Positions 8,081 through 17,169 of a stretch of DNA of 64,000 nucleotides are shown one piece after another. The DNA comes from Candidatus Dormiibacterota bacterium (GTDB lineage: Bacteria > Chloroflexota > Dormibacteria > Dormibacterales > Dormibacteraceae). The stretch is from positions 62,001 to 126,000 of the forward strand of contig PNAG01000006.1 of NCBI GenBank assembly GCA_003169845.1. The letters run 5' to 3'. Under the pieces are notes generated by a model that saw nothing but the letters and a program-made list of their open reading frames with translations, was not told the origin of the DNA and searched no databases. Position 1 is the stretch's first letter. Each line of letters opens with the position of its first letter. The position numbers and the translations under genes are program-made.

Positions 8081-8662
8081 GTGAGCGCTCGGAGGTACAG
8101 CCTCGGCCGGCGTCAGGCCCAGGCCGCGCGCACCCGATCCGCCATCCTTGCCGCGGCCCGCCGGCTGGTCGCCGAGCTTGGTCCCGAATCAAGCCTGGGC
8201 AAGGTGGCCGAGCACGCGGGGGTGTCGCGCATCACCGTTTACAACCAGTTCGGCTCCAAGGCCGGCCTGCTGGAGGCGCTGGCGGCGGACGTGGGCCGGG
8301 AGCTCGAGGGAGCGGCGGGTGCAGCCGGCGTCGGGCCATCCGATGACCTGGCGGCTCGCATCGAGCAAGCGTGCGCCGACTGGGCGACGAATCCGGACCT
8401 CCACCGGCAGTTGCAAGGCCGCTCCCGAGAGCACGCCGGCGGCCAGGCCCAGGTCGACCGCACCCTGGCGGAACGCCTGGCCGCGGAGGACCGCCTGCGG
8501 CCTGGATGCTCGATTAAGGAGGCGGAGGACGTGATCGGGATCCTGACCTCCTTCCCCGTTTTCGACCGCCTTCACAAGGGCGGCCGGCGCTCGCCGTCAG
8601 CTGTCGCCGAGATACTCCTGCGGATGGCGGCAGTCTTCATGACACCGGCCCCTTCGGTCTAG
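8081..8662 (+). CDS. TetR/AcrR-family transcriptional regulator
   Basis: 193-residue repressor-type protein. The N-terminal DNA-binding domain has the usual TetR layout: RSAILAAARRLVAELG, then the helix-turn-helix KVAEHAGVSRITVYNQFGSKAGLLEALA near residues 43-70. The C-terminal ligand-binding half is not recognisable. GTG start. The large palindrome at 8048-8076 immediately upstream is its likely binding site. Its probable targets are its own gene, the alpha/beta-hydrolase 11 bases downstream, and the divergent DoxX-Rieske gene. Confidence 0.9.
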   Translation: MSARRYSLGRRQAQAARTRSAILAAARRLVAELGPESSLGKVAEHAGVSRITVYNQFGSKAGLLEALAADVGRELEGAAGAAGVGPSDDLAARIEQACADWATNPDLHRQLQGRSREHAGGQAQVDRTLAERLAAEDRLRPGCSIKEAEDVIGILTSFPVFDRLHKGGRRSPSAVAEILLRMAAVFMTPAPSV

Positions 8663-8665
8663 GAT
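8660..8665 (+). promoter_or_regulatory. Candidate -10 box (leaderless) for the 8673 hydrolase
   Basis: TAGGAT overlaps the tetR stop codon and ends seven bases before the GTG at 8673. This spacing fits a leaderless internal promoter; no Shine-Dalgarno is present. Confidence 0.35.
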
Positions 8666-8672
8666 TGACGCA

Positions 8673-9578
8673 GTGCGCCATAGAACCGCCGACCTGGACG
8701 GGCCGGTTCACTACCTGGACTTCGGCGGCACCGGCAAGCCGCTGCTCATGGTGCATGGGCTTGGCGGCAGCGCGATCAACTGGATGGCAGTCGGTCCTGA
8801 GATCGCGAACAGCTACCACGCGCTGGCCCTCGACCTCGCGGGCTTCGGGCAGACGCCCCTGTTTCGCCGGTTGGCTGCAGTCGGGGCCAATGCAGGGCTG
8901 GTGCACGAGTTCATCGAAAAGGTGATTGGCGAGCCTGTGGTGATCATGGGCAACTCGATGGGCGGTCACATCGCGGTGCTCGAGGCCGCGATCAATCCGT
9001 CGTGGGTGGACGCGGCCATCCTGGTCGACCCGGCCATCCCGGGAGTCCACGTCACCCGCCCCGAGCCGGCGCGGCTAGGAGTGATGGCGGCGCTGACGAT
9101 CCCCGGCCTCGCCGAGATCCTGCTCGACCGGCGCGTGCGCGTGCTCGGTCCCGAAGGCCTGGTCCATGAAACCCTCGCCATCGTGTGCGCCGATCCATCC
9201 CGCGTCCCGGCCGAGGTCGTCGAGGCACACATCCGGCTCATGCAAGAACGCGACAGGTTGGGACGCCAGAACGGCCGCGCGTTCCTGCAGGCGAGCCGTT
9301 CGATCGGCCTGCGCATGGCCGACCCGCGTTTCTGGACCCAGGTGGCGAAGGTTCGCGCCCCCACCCTGGTGATCCACGGAAGCCTCGACGCGCTCATCCC
9401 GCTCGCGGCAGCCAGGGAGCTGGCCCGCCGCCGGCCCGACTGGACGCTCGAGGTCCTCGACGGCGTCGGCCACGTCCCCATGATGGAGACGCCCGAGAGA
9501 TTTATGAGTGCGCTCAACGCCTGGAGCGCGTATAGAATCGCCCGCGAGACAGGGCTACCCCCCGCCGAAGCCTCTTAA
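8673..9578 (+). CDS. Alpha/beta-fold hydrolase
   Basis: 301-residue hydrolase of the epoxide hydrolase / esterase / haloperoxidase type. The HG oxyanion motif is LLMVHGLGGSAINW near residues 24-38. The nucleophile elbow is GNSMGG near 91-96. The acid is probably in HGSLDALIP, and the His in DGVGHVPMMETPERF near the C-terminus, so the triad is complete. The substrate is unknown. It follows tetR by 11 bases and is likely under that regulator. The C-terminal tail (ARETGLPPAEAS) is short and polar. Confidence 0.85.
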   Translation: MRHRTADLDGPVHYLDFGGTGKPLLMVHGLGGSAINWMAVGPEIANSYHALALDLAGFGQTPLFRRLAAVGANAGLVHEFIEKVIGEPVVIMGNSMGGHIAVLEAAINPSWVDAAILVDPAIPGVHVTRPEPARLGVMAALTIPGLAEILLDRRVRVLGPEGLVHETLAIVCADPSRVPAEVVEAHIRLMQERDRLGRQNGRAFLQASRSIGLRMADPRFWTQVAKVRAPTLVIHGSLDALIPLAAARELARRRPDWTLEVLDGVGHVPMMETPERFMSALNAWSAYRIARETGLPPAEAS

Positions 9579-9602
9579 CGGAGAAAGCGCTCAAGCATCA
9601 AT

Positions 9603-10400
9603 TTGGCAACGGCCCCAGAAATTCATCACAGCAGGCGCCGCGGCAGGCTCGGCATCGCCGCGTCGATCCTGCCTGAGCTCCGGCACCTTGGTCGCTGGGA
9701 CCCGATGCCACCGATGTGGCTGGAAGGGCGAATCTACATCGAATATCTGCGCCTCATTCGCGACCCGGTGTTCCGCGGTGTGGAAGTGCCGCCCGGCCTG
9801 GGAAAGCCGGTGATGCTCATCCCGGGCTTCCTCGCCGGCGACTGGACGCTCCACACGCCCTTCCAGTGGCTGCGGCGCGTCGGGTACCGGCCGCGCGTCG
9901 CCGGCGTCACGTTCAACGTCATGTATTCAGAGGTGATGCTCCGGCCGCTGGTGGATGCGCTCCGAGAGCTGAGGAGGAAAACCGGCGCGCGCGTGTCGCT
10001 CGTCGGACACAGTCGTGGTGGCGTGCTCGCCAAGGTGCTGTCTCACAGAAGTCCTGACCTTGTCGAGCAGGTGATCACGCTCGGGTCTCCACTACACGAC
10101 CCGTTCGACATCCACCCACTCACGATGGCCGGCGTGACGGCCGCTCACATCTACAACGTGTTTCGCTACGGGCACCCGGCGTCCGTCGAGCAGCGCTTCC
10201 TGCGCGACCTGGCTGCTGAGCCGCGCGTGCCGACAACCTCGATCTACTCGCGATCCGACGGTGTCGTCAACTGGAAAGCATGCCTGCGCCCGGACATCAA
10301 CGCGATCGAGGTACCGGGCAGCCACATCGGCCTCGCACTGAACCCCGACGTCTACCGGATTCTGGCCTATCTCCTCCCCGCCCCCTGGCGCGAGAGCTAG
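9603..10400 (+). CDS. Alpha/beta-hydrolase, lipase/PGAP1-like (paralogue of 6194-6922)
   Basis: 265 residues. The nucleophile elbow GHSRGG is preceded by ARVSLV and followed by VLAKVLSHRSPDLVEQV. The oxyanion strand is VMLIPGFLAGDW. The C-terminal SRSDGVVNWKACLRPDIN and PGSHIGLALNPDVY supply the acid and His. About half of the residues match the 6194-6922 protein by eye. TTG start at 9603; GGAGAAAG lies about 14 bases upstream. It follows the 8673 hydrolase closely and probably belongs to the same transcript. The N-terminus adds about 35 residues relative to its paralogue. Confidence 0.82.
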   Translation: MATAPEIHHSRRRGRLGIAASILPELRHLGRWDPMPPMWLEGRIYIEYLRLIRDPVFRGVEVPPGLGKPVMLIPGFLAGDWTLHTPFQWLRRVGYRPRVAGVTFNVMYSEVMLRPLVDALRELRRKTGARVSLVGHSRGGVLAKVLSHRSPDLVEQVITLGSPLHDPFDIHPLTMAGVTAAHIYNVFRYGHPASVEQRFLRDLAAEPRVPTTSIYSRSDGVVNWKACLRPDINAIEVPGSHIGLALNPDVYRILAYLLPAPWRES

Positions 10401-10408
10401 TATCGATT

Positions 10409-10503
10409 CCTAGCGGGAGCTCGTCTTCTAGGACAAAGCGGGCTGAGAGGGCATCGTGATGCCGACCGCATGAACCTGATCTGGGTAATGCCAGCGGAGG
10501 GAG
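10409..10503 (+). promoter_or_regulatory. TPP riboswitch (THI element)
   Basis: Contains the diagnostic THI-box pieces in order: GCGGGAGC, then GCTGAGAGGGCATCGTGATGCCGACC split around a small stem, then GAACCTGATCTGGGTAATGCCAGCGGAGGGA. The pyrimidine-binding GCTGAGA and pyrophosphate-binding GATCTGGGTAATGCCAGCG segments are intact. The final GGAGGGAG also serves as the Shine-Dalgarno for the ATG at 10508. Thiamine pyrophosphate binding would therefore most likely block ribosome access. It controls the permease and thiD downstream. Confidence 0.96.
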
Positions 10504-10507
10504 ATGC

Positions 10508-11884
10508 ATGAGCGAGGTCGCCATTCGGGCGGTCGATTCGGATTCGTTTGGCAGGGTCGAGAGCCACGGCATCGACGCGATTCCCGCGGCCCAACGACAC
10601 GGGACACCACGCGAGCTGGCGTTCCTCTGGGCCGGCGCCTTCGTCAACTACGCAAGCCTGTTCACCGCAAGCCTGCTCACGACCTACTACGGGCTCGGGG
10701 TATGGGACGGACTGCTCGCGACGGGCCTTGGAACGGTCGCCGCCGCTGTGATCCTGGGTTTGTTGAGCAACACCGGCCCGCGGTCGGGCGCGCCGCAGAT
10801 CATCTTCACGCGACGGATCTTCGGCCTCCGCGGTTCGTACCTTGGCGCGGGCCTCACTCTGTTTCTCGCGATCGGATGGTTCGCGGTCGACTGCGTCATC
10901 GCCGCCCAGGCAGGCGCTCAGCTGATTGGGGGAGGCAATCGCTGGATCACGCTCGGCTTCGTCCTCGTCATCGCAGCCATCAGCGTGGCGGTCGCGATCT
11001 TCGGTCACGAAACGATCAAGGTGCTGGCGACATATGGCGCGGTTGCCTTCGCAGCCCTGTCGCTTGTGCTGTTCGTGTTCCTCGCGCCGCAGTTTCACTG
11101 GGCACAGGGTCCCGCCGTCGAGGGCGCCGACTACCCGGGCGCGTTCGTGCTCGGGTTCATGACGTGCTTCGCGCTCGTGGCGTCGTGGTATCCGTTCGCA
11201 AGCGATTACTCCCGCTATCTGCCGGCGACCAGCCCGACGCGATCGGTGACGCTGTGGCCGGTGGCCGGCGTGGTGCTGCCGATGCTGTTGCTCGGACTGT
11301 TCGGGCTCCTGCTGCCGACTATCGATGCCAGGCTCGCCGCCAACCAGGGCGTGCTCGCAGTGATCAGCACCCACGCGCCGGCCTGGGTCGCCCTCCCCTT
11401 CTTCGTGTTTGTGGTCCTGGGAGAGATCTGGGCCAACTATTTCGACGTGTACACCGCGGGGCTCGTCACGCTCGCGATGGGGTTGAGGCTCCGCCGGTGG
11501 CAGACCGCGCTGGCGTGCGGCATCCTGGGGACAGCGCTCGCTTCGTATGCGGTGCTCGTCAGCGACTTCCACCTCGCGTACGAAGACTTCCTCATCCTCA
11601 CCTATCTATGGGCGCCGGCCTGGGCGGCCGTGGTGCTGCTCTCCTTCTTTCTGTTCGACGCTCAGCCACGACCGCGACTTGCCTTGCTCGCATGGCTCGC
11701 AGGCACGGCGACGAGCCTGGTGTTCGTCAACTACGGCAGCCTGTTCAGCAACCTTGCCGGCACGCCAAGATTCTTCAATGGCGGCCTGATGAGCACGCTG
11801 CACGGCGCGGACCTGAGCGGGCTGGTGAGCATCGCGATCGCCGCCGCGGTTTACATCACAGGGCGACGCATGAGGTCCAGATGA
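10508..11884 (+). CDS. cytX: NCS1-family permease, CytX-like (thiamine-pyrimidine uptake)
   Basis: 458-residue transporter with about twelve membrane helices. Its order and motifs ([34 protein letters not shown]) match the nucleobase:cation symporter-1 family. CytX members sit behind TPP riboswitches and are thought to import hydroxymethylpyrimidine. Two lines support that here: the riboswitch immediately upstream and the thiD gene overlapping its 3' end (ATGA). ATG 10508 is favoured over the ATG at 10504, which is in another frame. The exact substrate is inferred from context. Confidence 0.85.
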   Translation: MSEVAIRAVDSDSFGRVESHGIDAIPAAQRHGTPRELAFLWAGAFVNYASLFTASLLTTYYGLGVWDGLLATGLGTVAAAVILGLLSNTGPRSGAPQIIFTRRIFGLRGSYLGAGLTLFLAIGWFAVDCVIAAQAGAQLIGGGNRWITLGFVLVIAAISVAVAIFGHETIKVLATYGAVAFAALSLVLFVFLAPQFHWAQGPAVEGADYPGAFVLGFMTCFALVASWYPFASDYSRYLPATSPTRSVTLWPVAGVVLPMLLLGLFGLLLPTIDARLAANQGVLAVISTHAPAWVALPFFVFVVLGEIWANYFDVYTAGLVTLAMGLRLRRWQTALACGILGTALASYAVLVSDFHLAYEDFLILTYLWAPAWAAVVLLSFFLFDAQPRPRLALLAWLAGTATSLVFVNYGSLFSNLAGTPRFFNGGLMSTLHGADLSGLVSIAIAAAVYITGRRMRSR

Positions 11885-12684
11885 AGCTGCCCGTCGCCCT
11901 CACGATCGCCGGTTCCGACTCCGGCGGAGGGGCCGGCATCCAGGCGGACCTGAAGACCTTCGCCGCGCTGGCGGTGCACGGCACTTCAGCGATCACCGCC
12001 CTCACGGCCCAGAACACGATGGGGGTCATCGAGGTCCTGGAAGTTCCCCCGGCCTTTGTCCTCGCGCAGATCGAAGCGGTGATGGCCGACATCGGCGCGG
12101 CGGCCGCGAAGACGGGGATGTTGTCGAGCGCCGAGATCATCGAAGTGGTCGCGGCGGCGATCGTGCAACACGGCCTCAGGAACCTCGTCGTCGACCCCGT
12201 GATGGTGGCGAAGGGCGGGGCGAGGCTGCTGCGCGCGGACGCGGTCGATGCACTGCGCCGCCGCCTGCTGCCGCTGGCCGCCGTGGTGACGCCGAACCTC
12301 CCTGAAGCCGAGGTGCTGCTCGGCAGGCCGATTCGGACCCTCGACGAGCGGCGCCAGGCGGCGCGTGACCTTGTCGCGTTGGGGGCGCGCGCCGCGGTCG
12401 TCAAGGGAGGCCACGCCGATGAGCAGCTGGCCATCGACCACTATTTCGACGGCAACGAGCTCGTCGAGCTTCAGTCACCGCGCTTTGCCACCGCGAATAC
12501 GCATGGAAGCGGCTGCGTCTTTTCCGCGGCCATCGCGGCCGAGCTCGCCAAGGGCAGCGACTCCCTGGCCGCGGTGCACCAGGCGAAGGAGTTCATCACC
12601 GGGGCGATCGAGCGGTCGCTGGAGGTCGGCCGGGGCCACGGCCCGGTCAATCCGATGTTCAAGATCATCGCCTGGCCCCGTTGA
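11881..12684 (+). CDS. thiD: Hydroxymethylpyrimidine (phosphate) kinase ThiD
   Basis: 267-residue ribokinase-like enzyme that phosphorylates HMP and HMP-P in thiamine synthesis. Signature stretches are [21 protein letters not shown] at the N-terminus (substrate pocket), [24 protein letters not shown], and the ATP/anion-hole motif [18 protein letters not shown] near the C-terminus with the catalytic Cys/Asp-type loop. It overlaps the permease gene by four bases, so both are under the TPP riboswitch. Together they form a pyrimidine salvage unit. Confidence 0.95.
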   Translation: MKLPVALTIAGSDSGGGAGIQADLKTFAALAVHGTSAITALTAQNTMGVIEVLEVPPAFVLAQIEAVMADIGAAAAKTGMLSSAEIIEVVAAAIVQHGLRNLVVDPVMVAKGGARLLRADAVDALRRRLLPLAAVVTPNLPEAEVLLGRPIRTLDERRQAARDLVALGARAAVVKGGHADEQLAIDHYFDGNELVELQSPRFATANTHGSGCVFSAAIAAELAKGSDSLAAVHQAKEFITGAIERSLEVGRGHGPVNPMFKIIAWPR

Positions 12685-12742
12685 CTCGCCGGGCGCGCCC
12701 GCGGGCGCATCCTTAAGGAAAGCTGAGGTCGCCGGGGGCGGT

Positions 12743-12748
12743 TAAGCT
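12743..12748 (+). promoter_or_regulatory. Candidate -10 box (leaderless) for 12757
   Basis: TAAGCT with eight bases to the ATG at 12757 and no Shine-Dalgarno between them. Confidence 0.35.
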
Positions 12749-12756
12749 GTGCCGTC

Positions 12757-13668
12757 ATGACAAAGCGAAAGCGAACCGGCAAGGCCTCGAGCGGCGCCGA
12801 CCAGCCCGCCGGCGAAGAGAGCAAGACCTCCGCCGCCGACGACGCACCGAAAGAGGACATGGCCCACGTCAGCCGCGACCTGCTGGCGGGCAGCCCGGAC
12901 ATATTCGCCCCCAAGTGGACCGAAGAACCGCCTCCTGATCCCGCTCCTGACTCGGTGAGCGAGCCCATCGCGAGCGAAACGCCTGCGGAGCCGCCCGTGA
13001 CGCCGGTCGAAACTCCGGCGGAAAGCGTCGAATCGTCGCCTGTGACTCCTGCGGAATCGACCCCGGTCCTGGCCCCAACCGCCACCGCGCCCGTGGCCCC
13101 GCCGCCTTACGTGGCAGCGACGCCTCATCCCGCGCGAGCGCGCGCCGCCGGGTCCGGCGCCGCGCTTGGCATCGTCCTGGTCGTGGTCGGCCTCTTCGCG
13201 CTGGGCGTGGTGGTGTTTGGGATCGACCTCACCCAGTACGGCTGGCCTCTTTTCGTGATCATCCCCGGGCTCACCTTGCTGGTGGTCGGGTTCCTCGGCG
13301 GAGGCGCGGGCGCATCCGTCCCCGGTGGCATCGTCACGGCGCTCGGTCTCGTGCTTGCCTACCAGAGCAGCACCGGCGACTGGGCGAGCTGGGCTTTTGT
13401 GTGGGCGCTGATCGCACCCGGAGGGGTCGGCCTCGGCCTTTACCTGCAGGCGCTGCGCGACCGCGATCCAGTGATGTTGAGACGCGGCCGGACGCTCATG
13501 TTCATCGCAGTGATGATCTTCATGATCGGCTTTGTGTTCTTCGAGTCGATCCTCGGAATCAGCGGGATGGACTACGGGATCTTCGGCAAGGCGGCGCTAC
13601 CCGGGCTGTTGATCGTGATCGGGCTCATCCTCCTGGTCCGCAGCGTCCAGCGGAGTCGCCGAGCCTAA
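12757..13668 (+). CDS. Membrane protein with long acidic/Pro-rich N-terminus (LiaF-TM-like)
   Basis: 303 residues. The first ~125 are low-complexity and disordered-looking (Lys-rich start, then many Glu/Pro/Thr/Val repeats such as ETPAEPPVTPVETPAE). The rest has about six hydrophobic helices in two blocks: GIVLVVVGLFALGVVVFGI, WPLFVIIPGLTLLVVGFL, and TLMFIAVMIFMIGFVFF with a following PGLLIVIGLILLV. The repeated WPLFxIIPGL / LPGLLIVIGLILL pattern recalls LiaI-LiaF-type transmembrane regions. Function unknown. It overlaps the convergent GNAT gene by four bases at the stops. Confidence 0.7.
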   Translation: MTKRKRTGKASSGADQPAGEESKTSAADDAPKEDMAHVSRDLLAGSPDIFAPKWTEEPPPDPAPDSVSEPIASETPAEPPVTPVETPAESVESSPVTPAESTPVLAPTATAPVAPPPYVAATPHPARARAAGSGAALGIVLVVVGLFALGVVVFGIDLTQYGWPLFVIIPGLTLLVVGFLGGGAGASVPGGIVTALGLVLAYQSSTGDWASWAFVWALIAPGGVGLGLYLQALRDRDPVMLRRGRTLMFIAVMIFMIGFVFFESILGISGMDYGIFGKAALPGLLIVIGLILLVRSVQRSRRA

Positions 13669-14732
13669 GTTCTCTTTCGAGCCGGCAACCGTTTGATTCG
13701 CGCCGCGAGACCCTCGCGGCCGATCTGGTATTCGGTCTCGGCTCGATACTGCTTGAAGCCGAGCTGCTTGTTGATCGCCAGCATCGGCGCGTTAGAGCCC
13801 GCGTTCTGCGTCGCCACCCATTGGGCTTCCGGGTATAGGTCGCGCAGGTGCGCGAGCATCGCGGCCTTGATCCACTTGCCCAGTCCTCGACCGCGCGCGT
13901 CGGGCCGCACCCCGGTGAACTGCTGATTGATGATCGCCGGCCGGTGCGGTGCCCAGGTCATATCTGTGATCGCGGAGATCACCCCATCGGGTTCGCGGGT
14001 CAGGATCGTGTGCAGTTGCTCGCGGCCGATTTCCAGCCGCGCGTAGAAGTCGCGGATGTGGTCGGGTGTGACCACGATCTCTCCGTGGTCGAGGCCCTCG
14101 AACGGCATCGTGTTGAGCATGCTCGACAGCTGTGGGGCGAAGTCATCCCACATCGATTCGGGAAGGGGACCGTCGTAGGTCACGAGCTTCGTCTGAGGTG
14201 AACGCTTTGGTCCGTCATTGACCCAGCGTTCGACCATCTTCCAGTCCACGTCTGCCAGCTTCAATCGGTTCTCCGCACCGCTGAGCTTCGACTCGGCGCC
14301 CAGCCACCGAAGAAACGCATGGCCCGGAGCGTCCTCAGTGCCGATCCCCAGGACGGTGCAGCCGTGCGCGTCCATCAGATCGCCGAGCAGCGGAAGCCAG
14401 GAAGAGCCAAGGCCGCGCCGCCGCGCGTCCGGGCGCACGTAGAGATCGGCCCAGAAGAGGTGCTTGTTCGAGTCATATTCAGGAGTGCCCGGCTTGACCG
14501 TCGAACCTGAGAGCCAGCTCAGGAGGATGCCATCCTCCGCGATTTCGTACTGGTACTGGAGGTCGAACGGGCTCTCGCGTTTCAACCACCTTTCTTCAAG
14601 CTCATCGGGCCGCAGGGGATCGTCCGGCCGCGATTCCTGCTGCCGCACGCGGCGGTACGCGTGATAGCGCTTCCAGAAATCCGCCCCTGCCGATTGGAAG
14701 TCGACGCGCGCCGGCGCGTGCTCAGCCGCCAT
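13665..14732 (-). CDS. Double-domain GNAT acetyltransferase
   Basis: 355 residues with two GNAT folds in tandem, like mycothiol synthase or related tandem acetyltransferases. Each half has the acetyl-CoA pyrophosphate loop: VRPDARRRGLGSSW near residues 100-113 and VRPDARGRGLGKWIK near 270-284. No mycothiol pathway genes are seen nearby, so the acceptor is unknown. ATG start. Ends tail-to-tail with the 12757 membrane protein. Confidence 0.85.
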   Translation of the reverse strand: MAAEHAPARVDFQSAGADFWKRYHAYRRVRQQESRPDDPLRPDELEERWLKRESPFDLQYQYEIAEDGILLSWLSGSTVKPGTPEYDSNKHLFWADLYVRPDARRRGLGSSWLPLLGDLMDAHGCTVLGIGTEDAPGHAFLRWLGAESKLSGAENRLKLADVDWKMVERWVNDGPKRSPQTKLVTYDGPLPESMWDDFAPQLSSMLNTMPFEGLDHGEIVVTPDHIRDFYARLEIGREQLHTILTREPDGVISAITDMTWAPHRPAIINQQFTGVRPDARGRGLGKWIKAAMLAHLRDLYPEAQWVATQNAGSNAPMLAINKQLGFKQYRAETEYQIGREGLAARIKRLPARKRT

Positions 14733-14763
14733 CGATCGATAGTCTCACAGCTCCTGCGCGAGC

Positions 14764-15471
14764 TCAGGGCCGGGGGCGCCGCAGCCGGCGCGCCTCTTCA
14801 TCCAACGCCCTACGGTGGCACGTGCGCATCGCCTGCATCAGGTCCTGGGTGAGCACTCCGAATCGATTGCGAATCACCCCGTCGAAGTAGGTCAAGCCGG
14901 TGAGCCGGCTGAGGGGCGATTTCCGCGGTCGCACGAGCGCCCGGTTCAGCCGGTAAAAGATGACGTTGGGCACTGTTTTCGGGTCCTGCCACTCGCTGCC
15001 TTCCGACATTCGCACGCCTCGGAAGGGTCCGATATGAGCGCCCATGAGATCCGTTACGTGAATCCACAGCACGATGCGCGCGCCGTGAGGTCCGCACCTG
15101 AAACCGTCGCTGGTCAGGGCCAGCTGTTCGCCGATTCCCTGCACCGCCGTGAAGTAGAAGGCATTGAGCCCAACCATCAGGAGCACCGTCAGAGGCGCCA
15201 GCCACGGATAGCCGGAATTCGCGAACAACGCGAGCACGAGCGCCGGGAGAAAAGCGATCCATCCCGCCACTCGCATCGCGCGGACCAGGCGTGGCAGCGC
15301 CGGCGCGACCAGCACCACCTCACCCTGCTGTGGATCCAGGTTGGCGGTTCCTGTTTCGCGCCGCCGCCATGCATCCCATGCCCCGATGGCTGCGGCGGTC
15401 GTTCCGCCTATCCCCACTATGTAGACGGTGAGCAAAGCTACCGTGAGTAGGAGGAGAGCCTGCGCGTCCAC
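14764..15471 (-). CDS. Membrane protein, unknown (three N-terminal spans)
   Basis: 235 residues. Helices are LLLLTVALLTVYIVGIGG near the start, and a closely spaced pair, AGWIAFLPALVLALF and APLTVLLMVGLNAFYF, around residues 70-110. The C-terminal 120 residues are soluble and basic at the end (RRLRRPRP). They might be a PH-like domain, since LTSDGFRCGP..GARIVLWIHVTDL has that alternation, but this is weak. GTG start with a TACAAT box six bases upstream. Confidence 0.6.
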   Translation of the reverse strand: MDAQALLLLTVALLTVYIVGIGGTTAAAIGAWDAWRRRETGTANLDPQQGEVVLVAPALPRLVRAMRVAGWIAFLPALVLALFANSGYPWLAPLTVLLMVGLNAFYFTAVQGIGEQLALTSDGFRCGPHGARIVLWIHVTDLMGAHIGPFRGVRMSEGSEWQDPKTVPNVIFYRLNRALVRPRKSPLSRLTGLTYFDGVIRNRFGVLTQDLMQAMRTCHRRALDEEARRLRRPRP

Positions 15472-15477
15472 TACGGC

Positions 15478-15483
15478 ATTGTA
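15478..15483 (-). promoter_or_regulatory. Candidate -10 box (leaderless) for 15471
   Basis: On the minus strand TACAAT is followed by six bases and then the GTG start at 15471. Good -10 match with no room for a Shine-Dalgarno. Confidence 0.5.
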
Positions 15484-15580
15484 AGGACCACAACTGTTGG
15501 GTCTGTTATTTGTGCGCCGGGCACTAACGAAACGTAAAGCCCGGGACTACCATTCGTGGCACCACACCCTCTTCGCGGCG

Positions 15581-15610
15581 CGAGCCTCCTACCGCTTGGC
15601 AGGAGGCTCG
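15581..15610. repeat. Perfect 10-bp stem hairpin
   Basis: CGAGCCTCCT at 15581-15590 and AGGAGGCTCG at 15601-15610 are exact complements around a 10-base loop. There is no T-run on either side, so it is not a classical terminator. Confidence 0.7.
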
Positions 15611-15722
15611 TATTACGAAAGGGAGGACAGAAAGGCGCAGGGGAGGACAGGCGTCCGCCCCTACGGGAACCCCTCCTCTCCTCTGCTAGGTGGAGTTGTG
15701 ATGGAAAGTGGCCCTTATAGGT

Positions 15723-15746
15723 GACGGCCGGAGTAAATCCGGCCTA
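15723..15746 (+). repeat. Dispersed 24-base palindromic repeat, copy 1
   Basis: Core is GGCCGGA, five bases, TCCGGCC. The same 24 bases occur in the opposite orientation at 50764-50787. Both copies are in intergenic DNA. Confidence 0.8.
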
Positions 15747-15783
15747 TGGCTCCACTTGGAGTTAGCCAACGAGGGCCCCGACG

Positions 15784-17169
15784 CTAGGCGGCTTTGACGG
15801 CACTCACCAGCTTGGTCAGGGAGTCCTTGGCGTCACCGAAGAACATCAGGGTCTTCGGGTCGTACATGAGGTCATTGTCGATGCCGGCAAAGCCCGGCCG
15901 CATCGAGCGCTTCATGAAGACGATGTTCTTCGCCTGGTCCGCGTTGAGGATTGGCATTCCGAAGATCGGGCTGCCCGGGGCGTTTCGAGCCGAAGGGTTG
16001 ACGACGTCGTTCGCGCCGACGATCAACGCGACGTCCGCGTTCTTGAACTCGTCGTTTACCTCGTCCATCTCTTTGAGCTGCTCATAAGGCACGTTGGCCT
16101 CCGCGAGCAGCACGTTCATGTGGCCGGGCATCCGGCCGGCGACCGGATGGATCGCGTACGTCACCTCGACACCACGCTTCTCGAGCACCTCAGCCAACTC
16201 TCGCGCCGCATGCTGCGCCTGGGCCACCGCCAGCCCGTAGCCGGGCACGATGATCACACGCTGCGAGTACGCGAGCAGCGTGCCGATGTCTTCGGCAGAG
16301 CCGGACCTCACGCTGCGCCCCTCCTTACCTGCCACGGCGGCAGTTCCGGCATGCGTCTGGCCGAACGCGCCGAACAGCACGTTGCCCAGCGACCGGCCCA
16401 TGGCGTCGCTCATCAGCTTGGTGAGGATGCTTCCTGATGCGCCGACGAGCGTCCCGGCCACGATCAGGGCGAAGTTGTTGAGCGTGAACCCGCTGGCCGC
16501 GACCGCCAGGCCCGTGAACGCGTTCAGCAGCGAGATGACGACCGGCATGTCCGCTCCGCCGATCGGCAGCACGAACGCCACACCGAGCACCAGGGCCAGG
16601 ACCATCAGGGAGACGAAGGAGAATGGAATCGACGCCACCGCCAGCACCGCGATGACGAAGCCGAGGATCGCCGCGGCGAGGATGCCGTTGACGACCTGCT
16701 GGCCGGGATACGTGATGGGTTTCCCGGTCATCAGCTCCTGGAGCTTGGCGAAGGCCACCATGCTGCCCGCGAACGACACCGAGCCGATCACGATGCTGAA
16801 AACGCTGGGAAAAGCCTCCGCGAAAGCGGGGTGCTGGCCGAAGCGCAGCAGTTCGGCCACCGCCACCAGGGCTGCCGCGCCCCCTCCCACCCCGTTGAAG
16901 AGGGCGACCATCTGCGGGATGGCGGTCATCTTCACCATGCGGGCGCCGATGCTGCCGACCGCGCCACCGATGACCACCCCGATCGCGATGATGATCACGC
17001 CGGCTGTCGTGAAGTGCAGGAGCGGCAGCGTGGCCACGAGTGCGATCACCATGCCGACGGCGGCGATGCGGTTTCCGTTCCGGGCGCCCTTCGGCGAGCT
17101 GAGCTGCTTCAGGCCGAGGATGAAGCACACCGCCGCGACCAGGTATGCGAGCTCGATTATCGTGTTCAT
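15784..17169 (-). CDS. pntB: NAD(P) transhydrogenase beta subunit PntB
   Basis: 461 residues. About eight or nine membrane helices fill the first ~260 residues (domain II). The C-terminal ~180 residues form the NADP(H)-binding domain III with VIIVPGYGLAVAQAQHA (nucleotide-binding loop), HPVAGRMPGHMNVLLAEA and VALIVGANDVVNP. With PntAA and PntAB it couples hydride transfer between NADH and NADP+ to proton flow, usually making NADPH. It overlaps pntAB by four bases. Length matches the family. Confidence 0.96.
   Translation of the reverse strand: MNTIIELAYLVAAVCFILGLKQLSSPKGARNGNRIAAVGMVIALVATLPLLHFTTAGVIIIAIGVVIGGAVGSIGARMVKMTAIPQMVALFNGVGGGAAALVAVAELLRFGQHPAFAEAFPSVFSIVIGSVSFAGSMVAFAKLQELMTGKPITYPGQQVVNGILAAAILGFVIAVLAVASIPFSFVSLMVLALVLGVAFVLPIGGADMPVVISLLNAFTGLAVAASGFTLNNFALIVAGTLVGASGSILTKLMSDAMGRSLGNVLFGAFGQTHAGTAAVAGKEGRSVRSGSAEDIGTLLAYSQRVIIVPGYGLAVAQAQHAARELAEVLEKRGVEVTYAIHPVAGRMPGHMNVLLAEANVPYEQLKEMDEVNDEFKNADVALIVGANDVVNPSARNAPGSPIFGMPILNADQAKNIVFMKRSMRPGFAGIDNDLMYDPKTLMFFGDAKDSLTKLVSAVKAA

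Larger units (their letters stand above)
15484..15783. other. 300-base intergenic region with hairpins, no gene seen
   Basis: Lies between pntB and the 14764 gene, both on the minus strand. It holds a strong hairpin at 15581-15610, a 10-base direct repeat GGGAGGACAG at 15621 and 15641, and a copy of the dispersed 24-base palindrome at 15723-15746. After that comes CTCCACTTGGAG, a small palindrome. No open frame here looks coding. Confidence 0.6.

Noticed and set aside
10504..11880. Long open frame in front of and continuous with thiD, giving a 726-residue fusion
   Set aside because: The first 459 codons are Arg/Gly-rich nonsense in another frame of the permease gene; thiD starts at the ATG at 11881 overlapping the permease stop.
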